DNA of 64,000 nt from Desulfomicrobium orale DSM 12838 (GTDB lineage: Bacteria; Desulfobacterota; Desulfovibrionia; Desulfovibrionales; Desulfomicrobiaceae): contig NZ_CP014230.1 in NCBI RefSeq assembly GCF_001553625.1, positions 1 to 64,000 of the forward strand, in the 5' to 3' direction. Every line of letters starts with the position of its first letter. Position 1 is the first letter of the stretch. A model generated the notes under the pieces. It was not told where the DNA came from. It saw only the letters and a program-made list of their open reading frames with translations, and searched no databases. Made by a program: the position numbers and the translations under genes. Below, in pieces: positions 18,954-28,343 of this stretch.

Positions 18954-20110
18954 ATGCAAATCGTTTTTATAAATTACGGAAAATACTGTGTTTCAAGTGG
19001 TGTGCACATTCATTTCATAGCAAACGTATTGCGTGATATGGGTCATGACTGCACTGTCGTTCTCCCAACCGTCGAAGACAGTTGTTACTTTGGCACACCA
19101 GACTATAAGATACTTTCTTACGAAACCTTCGTGGAAAAAATCATCGCGGGCGCCTATTCTTCAGAGACCATTCTCCATGCCTGGACTCCGCGTGAACAGG
19201 TCAGAACGATGACGCTGATGGCCGCGAAGGCGCTTCAGGCCCGCTACTTCGTGCATCTGGAGGATAACGAGCGCTATCTGCTGGAAACGCAGTACAAAAA
19301 ACCCTTCGCGGAGCTGGTCCGCCTGACCGCCAAAGGAGAACTCAACGCCTCCGGCCATCTCTGCCACCCCATACTGCATCAGGCGTTCATCGCGGAGGCC
19401 GCCGGGGTTTCCTTTCTGATGGACAGACTGGAGGAATTCATTCCTCCCCACGTTCCCCGGCAACTCATCTGGCCGGCCTGCGAAGAGGACTTTTTCGCGA
19501 TTCCGCAACGCCGCAGCATGGCCCTGCGGCGGCACTTCGGCATCCCGGACGAAGCATCGGTGCTGGTCTATCCGGGCAATGTACATTACGCCAACGCCGC
19601 CACCATGGCCCCTTGTACCACGCCCTGCCTCTCATCGAGGCCAGGGGACACACGATACGGCTCATTCGCTGTGCCGGCAGCGACCACATCTTCGCCGATG
19701 CAGAAATTCCCGCGCTGCGGGAGCGCTATGTCATGGACTTTTCCAACACGGCGCCGACGGAACTGCCCACATTTCTGCGCATGGCCGATGTACTGGTACA
19801 GCCTGGCACTCCAGACGCCTTCGACGACTACCGCTTCCCCTCCAAGCTGCCACTCTTTCTCGCCAGCGCGCGGCCCGTGGTCCTGCCCCGCACCAATATC
19901 GGCGCCTATCTGACGGACGGCCACAACTGCCGCCATCTCGAGGTCAACACCCCCGAAGCCATCGCCGGTCACGTAGCCGACCTGCTGGAACATCCGGGAA
20001 CGGCCGCGCACATAGGCCAAAACGGCAGAGCCTTCGCCCGAGAGCATTTCAGCTGGCGAAATACCGCGCAAAAACTACTGGATTTCTATACCCCGGCAAA
20101 ACCGGAATAG
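18954..20110 (+). pseudogene. Glycosyltransferase (GT4-like), interrupted by a one-base deletion
   Basis: The first frame begins MQIVFINYGKYCVSSGVHIH and encodes a GT-B N-terminal domain to about residue 218 (LVYPGNVHYANAATMAP). At CCCC 19609-19612 the frame breaks. The next frame continues LYHALPLIEARGHTIRLIRC and contains the sugar-nucleotide site PDAFDDYRFPSKLPLFLASARPVV. One extra C would give a 385-residue protein. It would transfer a sugar to a surface glycan or lipid; donor and acceptor are unknown. The first 200 bp are AT-rich while the rest is GC-rich, and no clear ribosome-binding site is seen. Confidence 0.8.
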
Positions 20111-20158
20111 ACGCCTCCCCCGCCGGACCTCCATTCTGAAGACGGCGGGGGCGTCTTG
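20110..20158 (+). terminator. Terminator after the glycosyltransferase
   Basis: GACGCCTCCCCCGCCG pairs with CGGCGGGGGCGTC with a small bulge around a 17-nt loop and is followed by TT. The stem overlaps the stop codon of the gene. Confidence 0.6.
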
Positions 20159-20308
20159 CAAATCCGTCCTGCGGATACTACAGGATTATGGTGCCAAAAC
20201 GGCATCGGGTGCAAGTTTCCGCCGTACATCCGCCCCATGAATCTTCCTCCGGGCTCAACAGGAATACGGCTCTCCAAGTAACTGTCCTCAAGAGCGCCGG
20301 AGCGTCCC

Positions 20309-23300
20309 ATGACACATTTCCGCAAATACTGGTCGTCCCTCGCACGCTGGCAAAAGGGGCTGGCCGTCGCGGCTCTTCTGCTCGTCCTGTACGCCCTGGC
20401 CGGATTTTTCCTTCTGCCCCGCGCCATTCATTACGTCCTGACGGAAAAGGTCTCGCATGTCCTGCAGCGGCGGATCGACGTAGGCGAAGTGCGCTGCAAT
20501 CCATTTGCCTTGACCGTGGATGTCGCGGACTTCGCTCTGGCCGGGAAGGACAGCGATGAAAAATTCGTGTCCTTCGACGGCCTGCACGCCGATCTGGAAC
20601 TCTCCTCCCTGTTCAGGCTGGCCGTGGTGCTCCATGACGTTCGGCTCCATGGTCCGCGTCTGCACATCCGCCTGGACGAAAACGGGAAAAGCAATTTCGA
20701 AGATCTGATCACCTCCGAATCGCCGGAAAAAAAGGACAGCCCGAACATTTTTCCCGTCATCGCCAAACCTTTCGAACTCCAGAACGGCACGGTGATTTTC
20801 GAGGACAAAGCCAGGGGCGTCACCCACACCGTGGACGAGGTTCTCTTCCATCTGCCCCACTTCTCCTCGCGCAAAAAAGACTGGGAAGTGTTCATGAGTC
20901 CCGTCCTGTCTTTCCGGCTGAACGGCGCGCCCTTTCACCTGCAGGGCCAGACCATTCCCTTCCACAATACGCTGAAGACCGAATTCAACCTGGAACTCAC
21001 AGACCTCTCGCTGCCCAAATACTGGGCCTACGTTCCGGTTTCGAAGAAACTCGCCCTGTCGAAAGGCTCTTTGACCCTGGAAAACAAGCTGGCCTTCGAG
21101 CAGCACGAGGGGAAGCTGCCCACCTTTTCCATCCAGGGAAGCGTCACGGGCCGGGACATCGAAATGACCGGCGGCGGACAGACGGTCTTCACGGCGGAGC
21201 GGATGCAGGTGATCATGGACGACCTTTCCATCCTGAATCTGAATGTCGGCCTGAAATCCGTCAGTCTGGACAAACCGTTTCTCCGTGTCACGCGAGGAAA
21301 GAACGGAGCCGTGAACTGGGCGGAATACTTCACACCGCCCAAATCTTCCCCGGCGGCCTGCAAGACCTCCGCCACAGCCCGGACAAACTCCACGCTCCAA
21401 GGCAACTCCACTGCACAGAACTCTACGCTCCAGGCCAATGGTACGAGCCAACCCAACTCCACGGCCCAGACCGATGACACACAGATGAATGCCACGGCCC
21501 GGACAGCCGGACCGGGCACAAACCCGGACAAAAACGCCACCACGACCGGACCCGCCCGGGCTGAAAGCCCCGAGGGCATGACCCGGCTGCTGCTGCGTAT
21601 CCCGAGTCTGAGCATAAACGGCGGCCGCATCCAGTTTCTCGACGAAACCACGAAAACGCCCTTTTCCCGTGAAGCAAGCGGCCTGACCCTGACAGTAAAA
21701 GATCTGAGCACGGCAGAAAACGCCACGGCCGAAGCCATCCTGAGCCTGCACACCAACGCCCGGGAATCCATCTCCGCCAACGCCACGTTTTCCATCGTGC
21801 CGATGCGCTTCCGGGCGCATATCGCGGCGAGGGACCTGGATATCCCGTCCTGCGCGCCCTATTTTCAGGACGCCCTGCCGCTGCGTCTGGATTCCGCCAA
21901 AACCGACGCCCGGTTTTCGGTGGTCATGGACGGCCCGGAGGCGAAGCCGCGTCTGGAAAACGGCCGGATCGAAGTCCGCGAGCTGAAACTGGGCGTGCCC
22001 GAAGCTCCTGACGCGGTGACGGTCAAACGCGCCGTTCTGGACGCCATCGCCGTCGATCCGAAGGCCCGGAGCATCCGCACGGGCGTGCTGGCCGTGGACG
22101 AACCGAAAATCATCACCAGCGCGGACAGAAACGGGCACTCCATCCTCATGCGCCGTCTTGCTTCCGGCGACACGCCGCAACAGGAAGTGCCGCCTTCCGC
22201 CGAGCCCGCTCCGGCCTGGACCATGCAACTGGGCGGCGTGAACGTGACCGGCGCGGCAATACGCGTTCAGGACAAAACGCCCGGAGAACCGGTGCGGCTG
22301 AACAAATTTCAGGTGGAGGCCATTGCCGTGGACACGGGCAAGCGGACGGCCGCCATCCGGAAAGCGGCCCTGACTTTCGGCCTGGATGTGCGGATGCTCG
22401 AAAACGGCGAGGTGGATCTGGCCCGTCTTTTCTCTCCGGCCCCGGACAGCGGAAAAAACCGGGCCCGGAGCAGTGGAAAACCCCAGCCCGGCGGACCTGC
22501 CTGGAACGCCCGGCTGGAACAATTCCTCGTCGCGGACAGCCAGTTCCGGCTGATCGACGAAACCCTGGCCGCGCCTCTCGATCTGTCCGTGGACCAGATA
22601 TCCCTCGACGCCAAAAAGCTGTCCACGGATCTGGCCGCCGCCATCCCCTTCACTTTTTCCTGCCGGGTAGAGGAAACAGGCTCCATCAATGCTGAGGGCG
22701 ACCTTGCGCCCTCTCCTCTGGCATCGAAAGGAAACCTGCGGCTCTCCCGCCTGCCCCTGGCTCTCGCCGCACCGCACGTTGCCGGTGTGGCCGCCGTGGA
22801 CATCCCGTCCGGCTGGCTGGACGGACGGCTGGACTGGCGCGTTACGCCCAAAGGCGCGGGCGAGATCAGCGGCGCGTTGCATGCCGGCGATCTGCGCGTG
22901 ACCGAAAGACGCTCCAAAACCGAAATCGGCGGGCTCAAGGCTCTGGAACTTCAGAACGTACAGGCCAGTCTTTCGCCCCTGTCCATTTCCGTGGACCAGG
23001 TTCTGCTGGTGGAGCCGCGCGGCAGTCTGGTTATCGACGCGGATGGCAACAGCACCATAAGCCGCATCATGCCGGACAAGGACAAGACCGCCGGAAAAGA
23101 CAAACCCGCCGCGTCAGAGGAAAAATCCGGCCGGAAAATATCTCTGGACATCAAGACCCTGGCCGTACGGAAGGGCAGACTGTCCTTCAGAGACAAGAGC
23201 CTGTCCCCGCAGTTCGCCTCGACCATCACGCCCATAGACATGACCGCGACAGGTATTTCTCTCGATCCGGCCCGGCAGGTGCAGATCGATCTGTCCGCCA

Positions 23301-24322
23301 TGATCGACGGCTCCGCACCCATCACCGCCAAAGGCTGGGTGGCGCCGCTCAAGAACCCGGTGGAGGCCAACAGCACCGTCACTCTGCGGAATCTGGATCT
23401 GGTCGGTCTGTCGCCCTATTCCTCCAAGTTCATCGCCTATCCGGTGACCAAAGGGCAGCTGGACTGGGACATGAAGGTCAACACGCAGGCCAGTAAGCTG
23501 ACCATGGGCAACGCCATCACCGCGCGGCAGCTGCAACTCGGCGACAAGGTGAAATCCCCGGACGCCGTGGACGCTCCGGTCAAGCTCGGCCTTTCACTGC
23601 TGCGCGACATGTCCGGCAACATCGTCATCACCCTGCCCGTGCGGGGCGATCTGAACGATCCGAAATTCAGCATCGGCGGCATCGTGGCCCAGGCGTTTCT
23701 GGGGCTCATCCTCAAGGCCGTGACTTCGCCCTTCAGCCTGCTGGGCAGCCTGATCCCCGAAGGCACCCCGGACCTGAGCCATCTGCAATTCCCCGCCGGT
23801 GTTTCCACGCCCGGCCCGGAAACCATGACCGCTCTGCAGACCCTGGCCGATGTGCTGGGGAAACGCCCGGCCATGAACATTTCCGTCACGGGTCAGGCCG
23901 ACCCGGACGCGGACAGGCGGGCGATGTTCGAGCTGCAATTCCTGCGCAAGCTCCAAGTGATCAAATACGCCGATCTGTCCCGGCGGGAGCGGGAAGAGAC
24001 CACGCCGGAACAGCTGGAAATCACGGCGGAGGAATATCCGGATCTGCTCTGGCAGGCCTACAAGGACGAGCCTGTGGAGAAGGAGAAAAACGCTCTGGGC
24101 ATCCACCGGGAAGTGCCGCGCGAGGTGCAGGAGGAAAAACTCCGGGAACTGATCCGCGTCACCGACGACGATCTGGTCCGCCTAGCCGCGAGCCGCGCGG
24201 AGTTCATCAGAAACTATCTGGTGGGAGAACTGAAAGTGGACCCGAACAGGGTCTTTCTGGGCCCGACCGGCCCCAAGGCCCTGTCAGGGAAACATGAAGT
24301 GACGGTGGAAATCAAACAGTAA
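20309..24322 (+). CDS. DUF748 (AsmA-like) envelope protein, 1337 residues
   Basis: One N-terminal transmembrane helix (about 18-40) anchors a very long periplasmic beta-rich region typical of DUF748, a relative of the AsmA/bridge-type lipid-transfer proteins. The characteristic opening is VRCNPFALTVDVADF, followed by repeated modules of the type LSINGGRIQFLDET and KGRLSFRDKSL. The C-terminus has an OmpA-like stretch (ALQTLADVLGKRPAMNISVTGQADPDADRRA) and a final helical segment. An unusual Asn-Ser-Thr-rich repeat lies at residues 353-420. Such proteins are thought to span the periplasm and move phospholipids (established for AsmA relatives; inference here). It stands alone between two terminator regions; GAGCG-type ribosome binding is weak. 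Confidence 0.88.
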   Translation: MTHFRKYWSSLARWQKGLAVAALLLVLYALAGFFLLPRAIHYVLTEKVSHVLQRRIDVGEVRCNPFALTVDVADFALAGKDSDEKFVSFDGLHADLELSSLFRLAVVLHDVRLHGPRLHIRLDENGKSNFEDLITSESPEKKDSPNIFPVIAKPFELQNGTVIFEDKARGVTHTVDEVLFHLPHFSSRKKDWEVFMSPVLSFRLNGAPFHLQGQTIPFHNTLKTEFNLELTDLSLPKYWAYVPVSKKLALSKGSLTLENKLAFEQHEGKLPTFSIQGSVTGRDIEMTGGGQTVFTAERMQVIMDDLSILNLNVGLKSVSLDKPFLRVTRGKNGAVNWAEYFTPPKSSPAACKTSATARTNSTLQGNSTAQNSTLQANGTSQPNSTAQTDDTQMNATARTAGPGTNPDKNATTTGPARAESPEGMTRLLLRIPSLSINGGRIQFLDETTKTPFSREASGLTLTVKDLSTAENATAEAILSLHTNARESISANATFSIVPMRFRAHIAARDLDIPSCAPYFQDALPLRLDSAKTDARFSVVMDGPEAKPRLENGRIEVRELKLGVPEAPDAVTVKRAVLDAIAVDPKARSIRTGVLAVDEPKIITSADRNGHSILMRRLASGDTPQQEVPPSAEPAPAWTMQLGGVNVTGAAIRVQDKTPGEPVRLNKFQVEAIAVDTGKRTAAIRKAALTFGLDVRMLENGEVDLARLFSPAPDSGKNRARSSGKPQPGGPAWNARLEQFLVADSQFRLIDETLAAPLDLSVDQISLDAKKLSTDLAAAIPFTFSCRVEETGSINAEGDLAPSPLASKGNLRLSRLPLALAAPHVAGVAAVDIPSGWLDGRLDWRVTPKGAGEISGALHAGDLRVTERRSKTEIGGLKALELQNVQASLSPLSISVDQVLLVEPRGSLVIDADGNSTISRIMPDKDKTAGKDKPAASEEKSGRKISLDIKTLAVRKGRLSFRDKSLSPQFASTITPIDMTATGISLDPARQVQIDLSAMIDGSAPITAKGWVAPLKNPVEANSTVTLRNLDLVGLSPYSSKFIAYPVTKGQLDWDMKVNTQASKLTMGNAITARQLQLGDKVKSPDAVDAPVKLGLSLLRDMSGNIVITLPVRGDLNDPKFSIGGIVAQAFLGLILKAVTSPFSLLGSLIPEGTPDLSHLQFPAGVSTPGPETMTALQTLADVLGKRPAMNISVTGQADPDADRRAMFELQFLRKLQVIKYADLSRREREETTPEQLEITAEEYPDLLWQAYKDEPVEKEKNALGIHREVPREVQEEKLRELIRVTDDDLVRLAASRAEFIRNYLVGELKVDPNRVFLGPTGPKALSGKHEVTVEIKQ

Positions 24323-24368
24323 AGGGCGAAGAAAAACGCGAAGGCCCGCATCCTGACCCGGCCGCCTC

Positions 24369-24740
24369 TCACCGCTCCAGAACAACCACTGCCACGGCAC
24401 TTTCCCGGCCGTGGGAGAGAGACAGATGCGCGCGAACCGCCCCGATCTCGCGCAAGCGCTCCAGTGCCGCGCCGTGAAACACAAGCCCCGGCTTGCCCAG
24501 AGAATCGGAACGCACCTCTATCTCGCAAGGAGAAATGCCATCCCGGAATCCCGTGCCCAATGCCTTGACGGCAGCCTCTTTCACCGCGAAACGGGAGGCC
24601 AGAAAGGCGGCGGGCTCCCCGGGCAGGCGCTCCAGCTCGGCCGGGGCCAGGATTCTTTCCGCGAACTTCCCGCCAAAACGCCGGAACGTCCGGGCGATGC
24701 GCTCCAGTTCCACAATATCCACTCCGAGTCCGACGATCAT
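24369..24740 (-). CDS. acpS: Holo-[acyl-carrier-protein] synthase
   Basis: The 123-residue enzyme attaches 4'-phosphopantetheine from CoA to the serine of acyl carrier protein. Both family motifs are present: [10 protein letters not shown] at residues 5-14 with the metal-binding Asp, and [15 protein letters not shown] near residue 53. The C-terminus has [17 protein letters not shown]. The start at 24740 (MIVGLGVD) has AGGAG six bases upstream; the frame is open for 25 more codons but without family similarity. The gene converges on the DUF748 gene and diverges from a short plus-strand gene. fabD is 1 kb away, so two fatty-acid genes are in this neighbourhood. Confidence 0.95.
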   Translation of the reverse strand: MIVGLGVDIVELERIARTFRRFGGKFAERILAPAELERLPGEPAAFLASRFAVKEAAVKALGTGFRDGISPCEIEVRSDSLGKPGLVFHGAALERLREIGAVRAHLSLSHGRESAVAVVVLER

Positions 24741-24841
24741 ATGTCCGCTCCTGATGGGATTCCCCGCACCGACGGTCCATGCCGCCTCGTGGCAGGCCCG
24801 CCGGGATTTCCGCACCTGAAAACCGATAACGGAAAAATACC

Positions 24842-25045
24842 ATGCTCAGTGAAAAATTTCTGAATGAATTCGAGGAGTATCTGAAATCCGGCCGTCTGGA
24901 AGAAGACTACGCCTGTTCCGCCGAAGACCGGAAGGTGGAAATCCTGGAATATCTGGAACGCTTCATGGATCTGGCCGAAGAGGCGGACCGGGCGGCCACC
25001 CGCCTGCTCATGCCCGGCCTGTCAGCCGTCCCGCCGGACAAATAG
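24842..25045 (+). CDS. Short conserved-looking hypothetical protein
   Basis: A 67-residue, strongly acidic, helical protein ([35 protein letters not shown]) without membrane segment or recognised domain. The acidic, charge-patterned composition is that of a real small helical protein rather than a chance frame. Its last 24 bp overlap the 3' end of rsmG on the other strand, a convergent overlap. The ribosome-binding site is poor (GGAAAAATACC). No function can be proposed. Confidence 0.5.
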   Translation: MLSEKFLNEFEEYLKSGRLEEDYACSAEDRKVEILEYLERFMDLAEEADRAATRLLMPGLSAVPPDK

Positions 25046-25663
25046 CCAGAAAAAACGCACCTTGCCCGCCACGGCGTATTCCCGCGTTTTCTCCAGGGCG
25101 TAGCCCGAAAATCCGGCATCGGGACGGGGCGCATTGGACATGATCAGCACCCGTCCGTCCGGAGCGAGGTACTCCCGCACATCGGCGAGCAGCTCCCGCC
25201 ACGGCCTGAACGCGCGGCTGACGACAAGCCCGGCCTTCCTGCGGGCAGGAGGCAGATCCTCCATGCGCACGGGAAGCACGAAGGTGTCCGGAAGCCGCAG
25301 CACGGCCAGGGCCTGTTCCATGAAAATGGACCGCTTCCTCCGGGGCTCCACCAGAAAATACCGCCCCGATTTCCAGAATACGCGCAGCGGGATGCCCGGC
25401 AATCCAGCCCCGGCTCCCAGATCGAGAATCTCCCCGGGCTGCGGGGCAAGCTCCGTCAGCAGATCGGCCAGAAACCACGAATCCTGAATCAGGGTCTCCA
25501 GAATTTCCAGCCCCGACGCGGGGCCCACCAAGTTCATGCGCCGGTTCCACCTGACCAGCATGTCCAAATAGACCGCGAGCAGCCGGGCCTCTTCGGCGGA
25601 CAGGTTCCGGCCCAGCGCCGCGGAACGGGCGGCGGTTTCCGCGGCATCCGGCGCATGACTCAT
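25022..25663 (-). CDS. rsmG: 16S rRNA (guanine-527-N7)-methyltransferase
   Basis: The 213-residue SAM-dependent methyltransferase has motif I as EILDLGAGAGLPGIPLRV and downstream motifs VEPRRKRSIFMEQAL and VVSRAFRPWRELL, the arrangement of RsmG/GidB. It methylates G527 of 16S rRNA; its loss gives low-level streptomycin resistance in other bacteria. The start at 25663 is chosen at MSHAPDAAE by family length. The gene is divergent from fabD, with only 90 bp between the starts, so their promoters lie back to back. Unlike in many genomes, it is not next to mnmG or parAB. Confidence 0.94.
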   Translation of the reverse strand: MSHAPDAAETAARSAALGRNLSAEEARLLAVYLDMLVRWNRRMNLVGPASGLEILETLIQDSWFLADLLTELAPQPGEILDLGAGAGLPGIPLRVFWKSGRYFLVEPRRKRSIFMEQALAVLRLPDTFVLPVRMEDLPPARRKAGLVVSRAFRPWRELLADVREYLAPDGRVLIMSNAPRPDAGFSGYALEKTREYAVAGKVRFFWLFVRRDG

Positions 25664-25753
25664 GGAGGCGCGTTCTGCTGCGGGCCGGGGGATTTTTCCT
25701 TTACCTGCGGAAATGCTGCCGCTACAAGCAGCGAAGTTTTTTCGGGAGGCGGT

Positions 25754-26689
25754 ATGCACGGTACGCAAAGCATCGTTTTTCCCGGCCAGGGTTCACAGGA
25801 AACCCACATGGGCCGGGATTTGGCGGAACACTGGTCCGACGCCATGGATCTATGGAAAAAGGCGGAGCGGATCAGCGGCCTGCCTCTGCGGGAAATATAC
25901 TGGAGCCAGGACGAGGCGGCCATGGCCGAGACCCGGAACCTGCAACCGGCTCTGACCGTTGTCAACATGAACCTGTGGTGTTTCCTGGCCTCCAGACTCC
26001 GGCCTGGAGCCGTGGCCGGACACAGTCTGGGCGAGTACGCCGCGTTGTTCGCGGCGGGTGTTCTGTCCATGGAGGAAGTCCTTAATCTGGTCTGCCTGCG
26101 CGGCAGACTCATGGATGCGTGCAGCCAGGACGGTCAGATGGCCGCCGTACTCAAGCTGGACGAAACCCAGGTGCAGACCCTGGTCAACGAGGCGGCGGGC
26201 CTGACCGGTCAGGAAATCCGCATCGCCAATTTCAACACGCCCGCCCAGTTCACCATCAGCGGGCATGCCCAGGCCGTGGATCATGTCCGCGCCGGAGCCA
26301 AGGCCCTCAAAGGCCGGACCGTGCTCCTGCCCGTGTGCAACGCCTTTCACTCGCCCTACATGGCCGAGGCCGAGGCCGAACTGGCCGGCTACATGAACCG
26401 CATGGACTGGCGCGATCCCGCCATCCCCGTTTATCTGAACGTCACCGCCCGGCCCGAACCGGACGGATCGTCCGTGCGCGAAATCATGAAAAAGCAGATG
26501 ACCTCTTCGGTGCTCTGGACCCAAACCATCCTGCACCAGTATGAGGACGGCCTGCGCGCCTTTGTGGAGCTGGGGCCCAAAGGCGCCCTGGCCCGCATGA
26601 TCACGGTCATCCTCAAGGACAAAGACGGTGTGACCGCCATGGATATCGGCACGCTGGAACAGGCGGCCCGGTTGGAGTCCCTCGCATGA
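25754..26689 (+). CDS. fabD: Malonyl-CoA:ACP transacylase
   Basis: The 311-residue enzyme loads malonate onto acyl carrier protein for fatty-acid synthesis. The N-terminal VFPGQGSQETHMG, the nucleophile motif GHSLGEYAALFAAG (serine near residue 93), the arginine region VCLRGRLM and the histidine in NAFHSPYM are all present. CGGGAGGCGGT precedes the ATG at 25754; the frame is open upstream but lacks family sequence. It overlaps argS by 4 bp (ATGA), so the two are translationally coupled, an uncommon pairing. Confidence 0.95.
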   Translation: MHGTQSIVFPGQGSQETHMGRDLAEHWSDAMDLWKKAERISGLPLREIYWSQDEAAMAETRNLQPALTVVNMNLWCFLASRLRPGAVAGHSLGEYAALFAAGVLSMEEVLNLVCLRGRLMDACSQDGQMAAVLKLDETQVQTLVNEAAGLTGQEIRIANFNTPAQFTISGHAQAVDHVRAGAKALKGRTVLLPVCNAFHSPYMAEAEAELAGYMNRMDWRDPAIPVYLNVTARPEPDGSSVREIMKKQMTSSVLWTQTILHQYEDGLRAFVELGPKGALARMITVILKDKDGVTAMDIGTLEQAARLESLA

Positions 26690-28341
26690 AAGCCAGAACC
26701 TACATCCTTGAAAAACTGACCGCCCTCATGGCCGGGCACGGTCTTGGGCTCCCGCCCAAAACCACTGTGGAACCGCCCAAAAACGAGCAGCACGGCGACA
26801 TCGCCACCAATGTGGCCATGGTCATGCCCCGCGAAAAGGGAGAAAACCCACGCGCCCTGGCCGAAAGCATCAAGGCGGAGCTTGCACCCGTCTGTCCCGA
26901 ACTGGAGCGCATCGACATCGCCGGACCCGGCTTCATCAATTTCACTTTCACAGACACCTTCTGGCAGAGCGTGGCTCTGGACGCCCTGACCCAGGGCCGG
27001 GATTTCGGCCGCGTGAATGTGGGGCAGGGCCGCCGGGTACAGGTGGAGTACGTCTCGGCCAATCCCACCGGGCCCCTGCACATCGGACATGGCCGGGGCG
27101 CGGCCATCGGCGACAGCCTGACCCGTGTGCTGCGCTTCACCGGACACGAGGTGGAAACCGAATACTACCTGAACGACGCCGGGCGCCAGATGCGCCTGCT
27201 GGGTCTGGCCGTGTGGGTGCGCTACCAGCAGGCCTGCGGCCGGCAGGTGGAATTTCCCGAAGACTGCTACCGGGGCGACTACATCAAGGACATCTCCGCC
27301 CGTCTGCGGGCCGAACACGGAGAAGCCCTGCTCGACCTGCCTGAAGCCGAAGCCATCGATCTCTGTTACGAGCGCGGCATGCGGGACATTCTGGACGGCA
27401 TCAGGGCCGATCTGGCCGCATTCCGGGTCGAGCACCAGCACTGGTTTTCAGAAAAAAGCCTGGTGGACGCCGGACAGGTGGAAGCCACACTGGACCGTCT
27501 GCTCCGGGAAGGACTGGCCTACGAGAAAGACGGCGCGCTGTGGTTCAGATCCACGGACTACGGCGACGACAAAAACCGGGTGCTGCGCAAATCCAACGGG
27601 CTGCTGACCTATTTCGCCTCGGACATCGCCTACCACGACAACAAGATCGCGCGCGGATTCGACCTGATGGTGGACATCTGGGGCGCGGACCATCACGGCT
27701 ATGTGCCCCGGATGAAAGCCGCCATGGAAGCCCTGGGCCGGGACCGGGAATCCCTGCAGGTCATTCTGGTGCAGCTGGTCAATCTGATTCAGGGCGGCGA
27801 GCAGGTGGCCATGTCCACCCGCGCCGGAAAATTCGAAACCCTGGCCGACGTCTGCGCCGAAGTGGGCGCGGATGCCGCCCGGTTCATCTTCCTGTCCCGC
27901 AAGAGCGACTCCCATCTGGACTTCGATCTGGACGCGGTCAAACGGCAGTCCATGGACAACCCGGTCTATTATGTACAGTACGCCCACGCCCGCATCCGCT
28001 CCCTCCTGCGCAAGGCCGAAGAGCAAAACGTGGAACTGCCCGAACCGTCCGCGGCCCGCATGGAATGCCTCGACACCGCGGAGGACAAGGCGCTGCTCAA
28101 AAGCCTGGACGGATTCGCCGACGCGGTGGAACTGGCCGCGCGAACCCTCTCGCCGCACCATATCAGCTTCTACCTGATGGATCTGGCCGGTCTTCTGCAC
28201 CGCTACTACACCGTACACCACATCCTTTCCGTCGACGACCGGGATCTGCTCCAGGCCCGCCTGCTGCTCTTCTCGGCTGTGGCCGAAGTGATCGGACGCG
28301 GGCTCGATTTACTGGGCGTCACGGCCCCGGACCGCATGTAG
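26686..28341 (+). CDS. argS: Arginyl-tRNA synthetase
   Basis: This 551-residue class I synthetase charges tRNA-Arg. The N-terminal arginine-specific additional domain (residues 1-110) is followed by the HIGH motif in NPTGPLHIGHGRGAAIG. The KMSKS equivalent is degenerate, QVAMSTRAGKF, as is normal in ArgS. The C-terminal DALR anticodon-binding domain covers about 430-551. The start overlaps the fabD stop. A SPOR-domain gene follows 2 bp after the stop, so fabD, argS and that gene form one operon. Confidence 0.97.
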   Translation: MKARTYILEKLTALMAGHGLGLPPKTTVEPPKNEQHGDIATNVAMVMPREKGENPRALAESIKAELAPVCPELERIDIAGPGFINFTFTDTFWQSVALDALTQGRDFGRVNVGQGRRVQVEYVSANPTGPLHIGHGRGAAIGDSLTRVLRFTGHEVETEYYLNDAGRQMRLLGLAVWVRYQQACGRQVEFPEDCYRGDYIKDISARLRAEHGEALLDLPEAEAIDLCYERGMRDILDGIRADLAAFRVEHQHWFSEKSLVDAGQVEATLDRLLREGLAYEKDGALWFRSTDYGDDKNRVLRKSNGLLTYFASDIAYHDNKIARGFDLMVDIWGADHHGYVPRMKAAMEALGRDRESLQVILVQLVNLIQGGEQVAMSTRAGKFETLADVCAEVGADAARFIFLSRKSDSHLDFDLDAVKRQSMDNPVYYVQYAHARIRSLLRKAEEQNVELPEPSAARMECLDTAEDKALLKSLDGFADAVELAARTLSPHHISFYLMDLAGLLHRYYTVHHILSVDDRDLLQARLLLFSAVAEVIGRGLDLLGVTAPDRM

Positions 28342-28343
28342 CC

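Noticed and set aside
20288-22882. Long open frames opposite the DUF748 gene and likewise at 6747-8939, 14398-16716, 36640-39303 and 46427-48349
   Set aside because: All mirror well-supported genes on the other strand, show skewed composition (Gly, Gln, His, Arg) and have no recognisable motifs.
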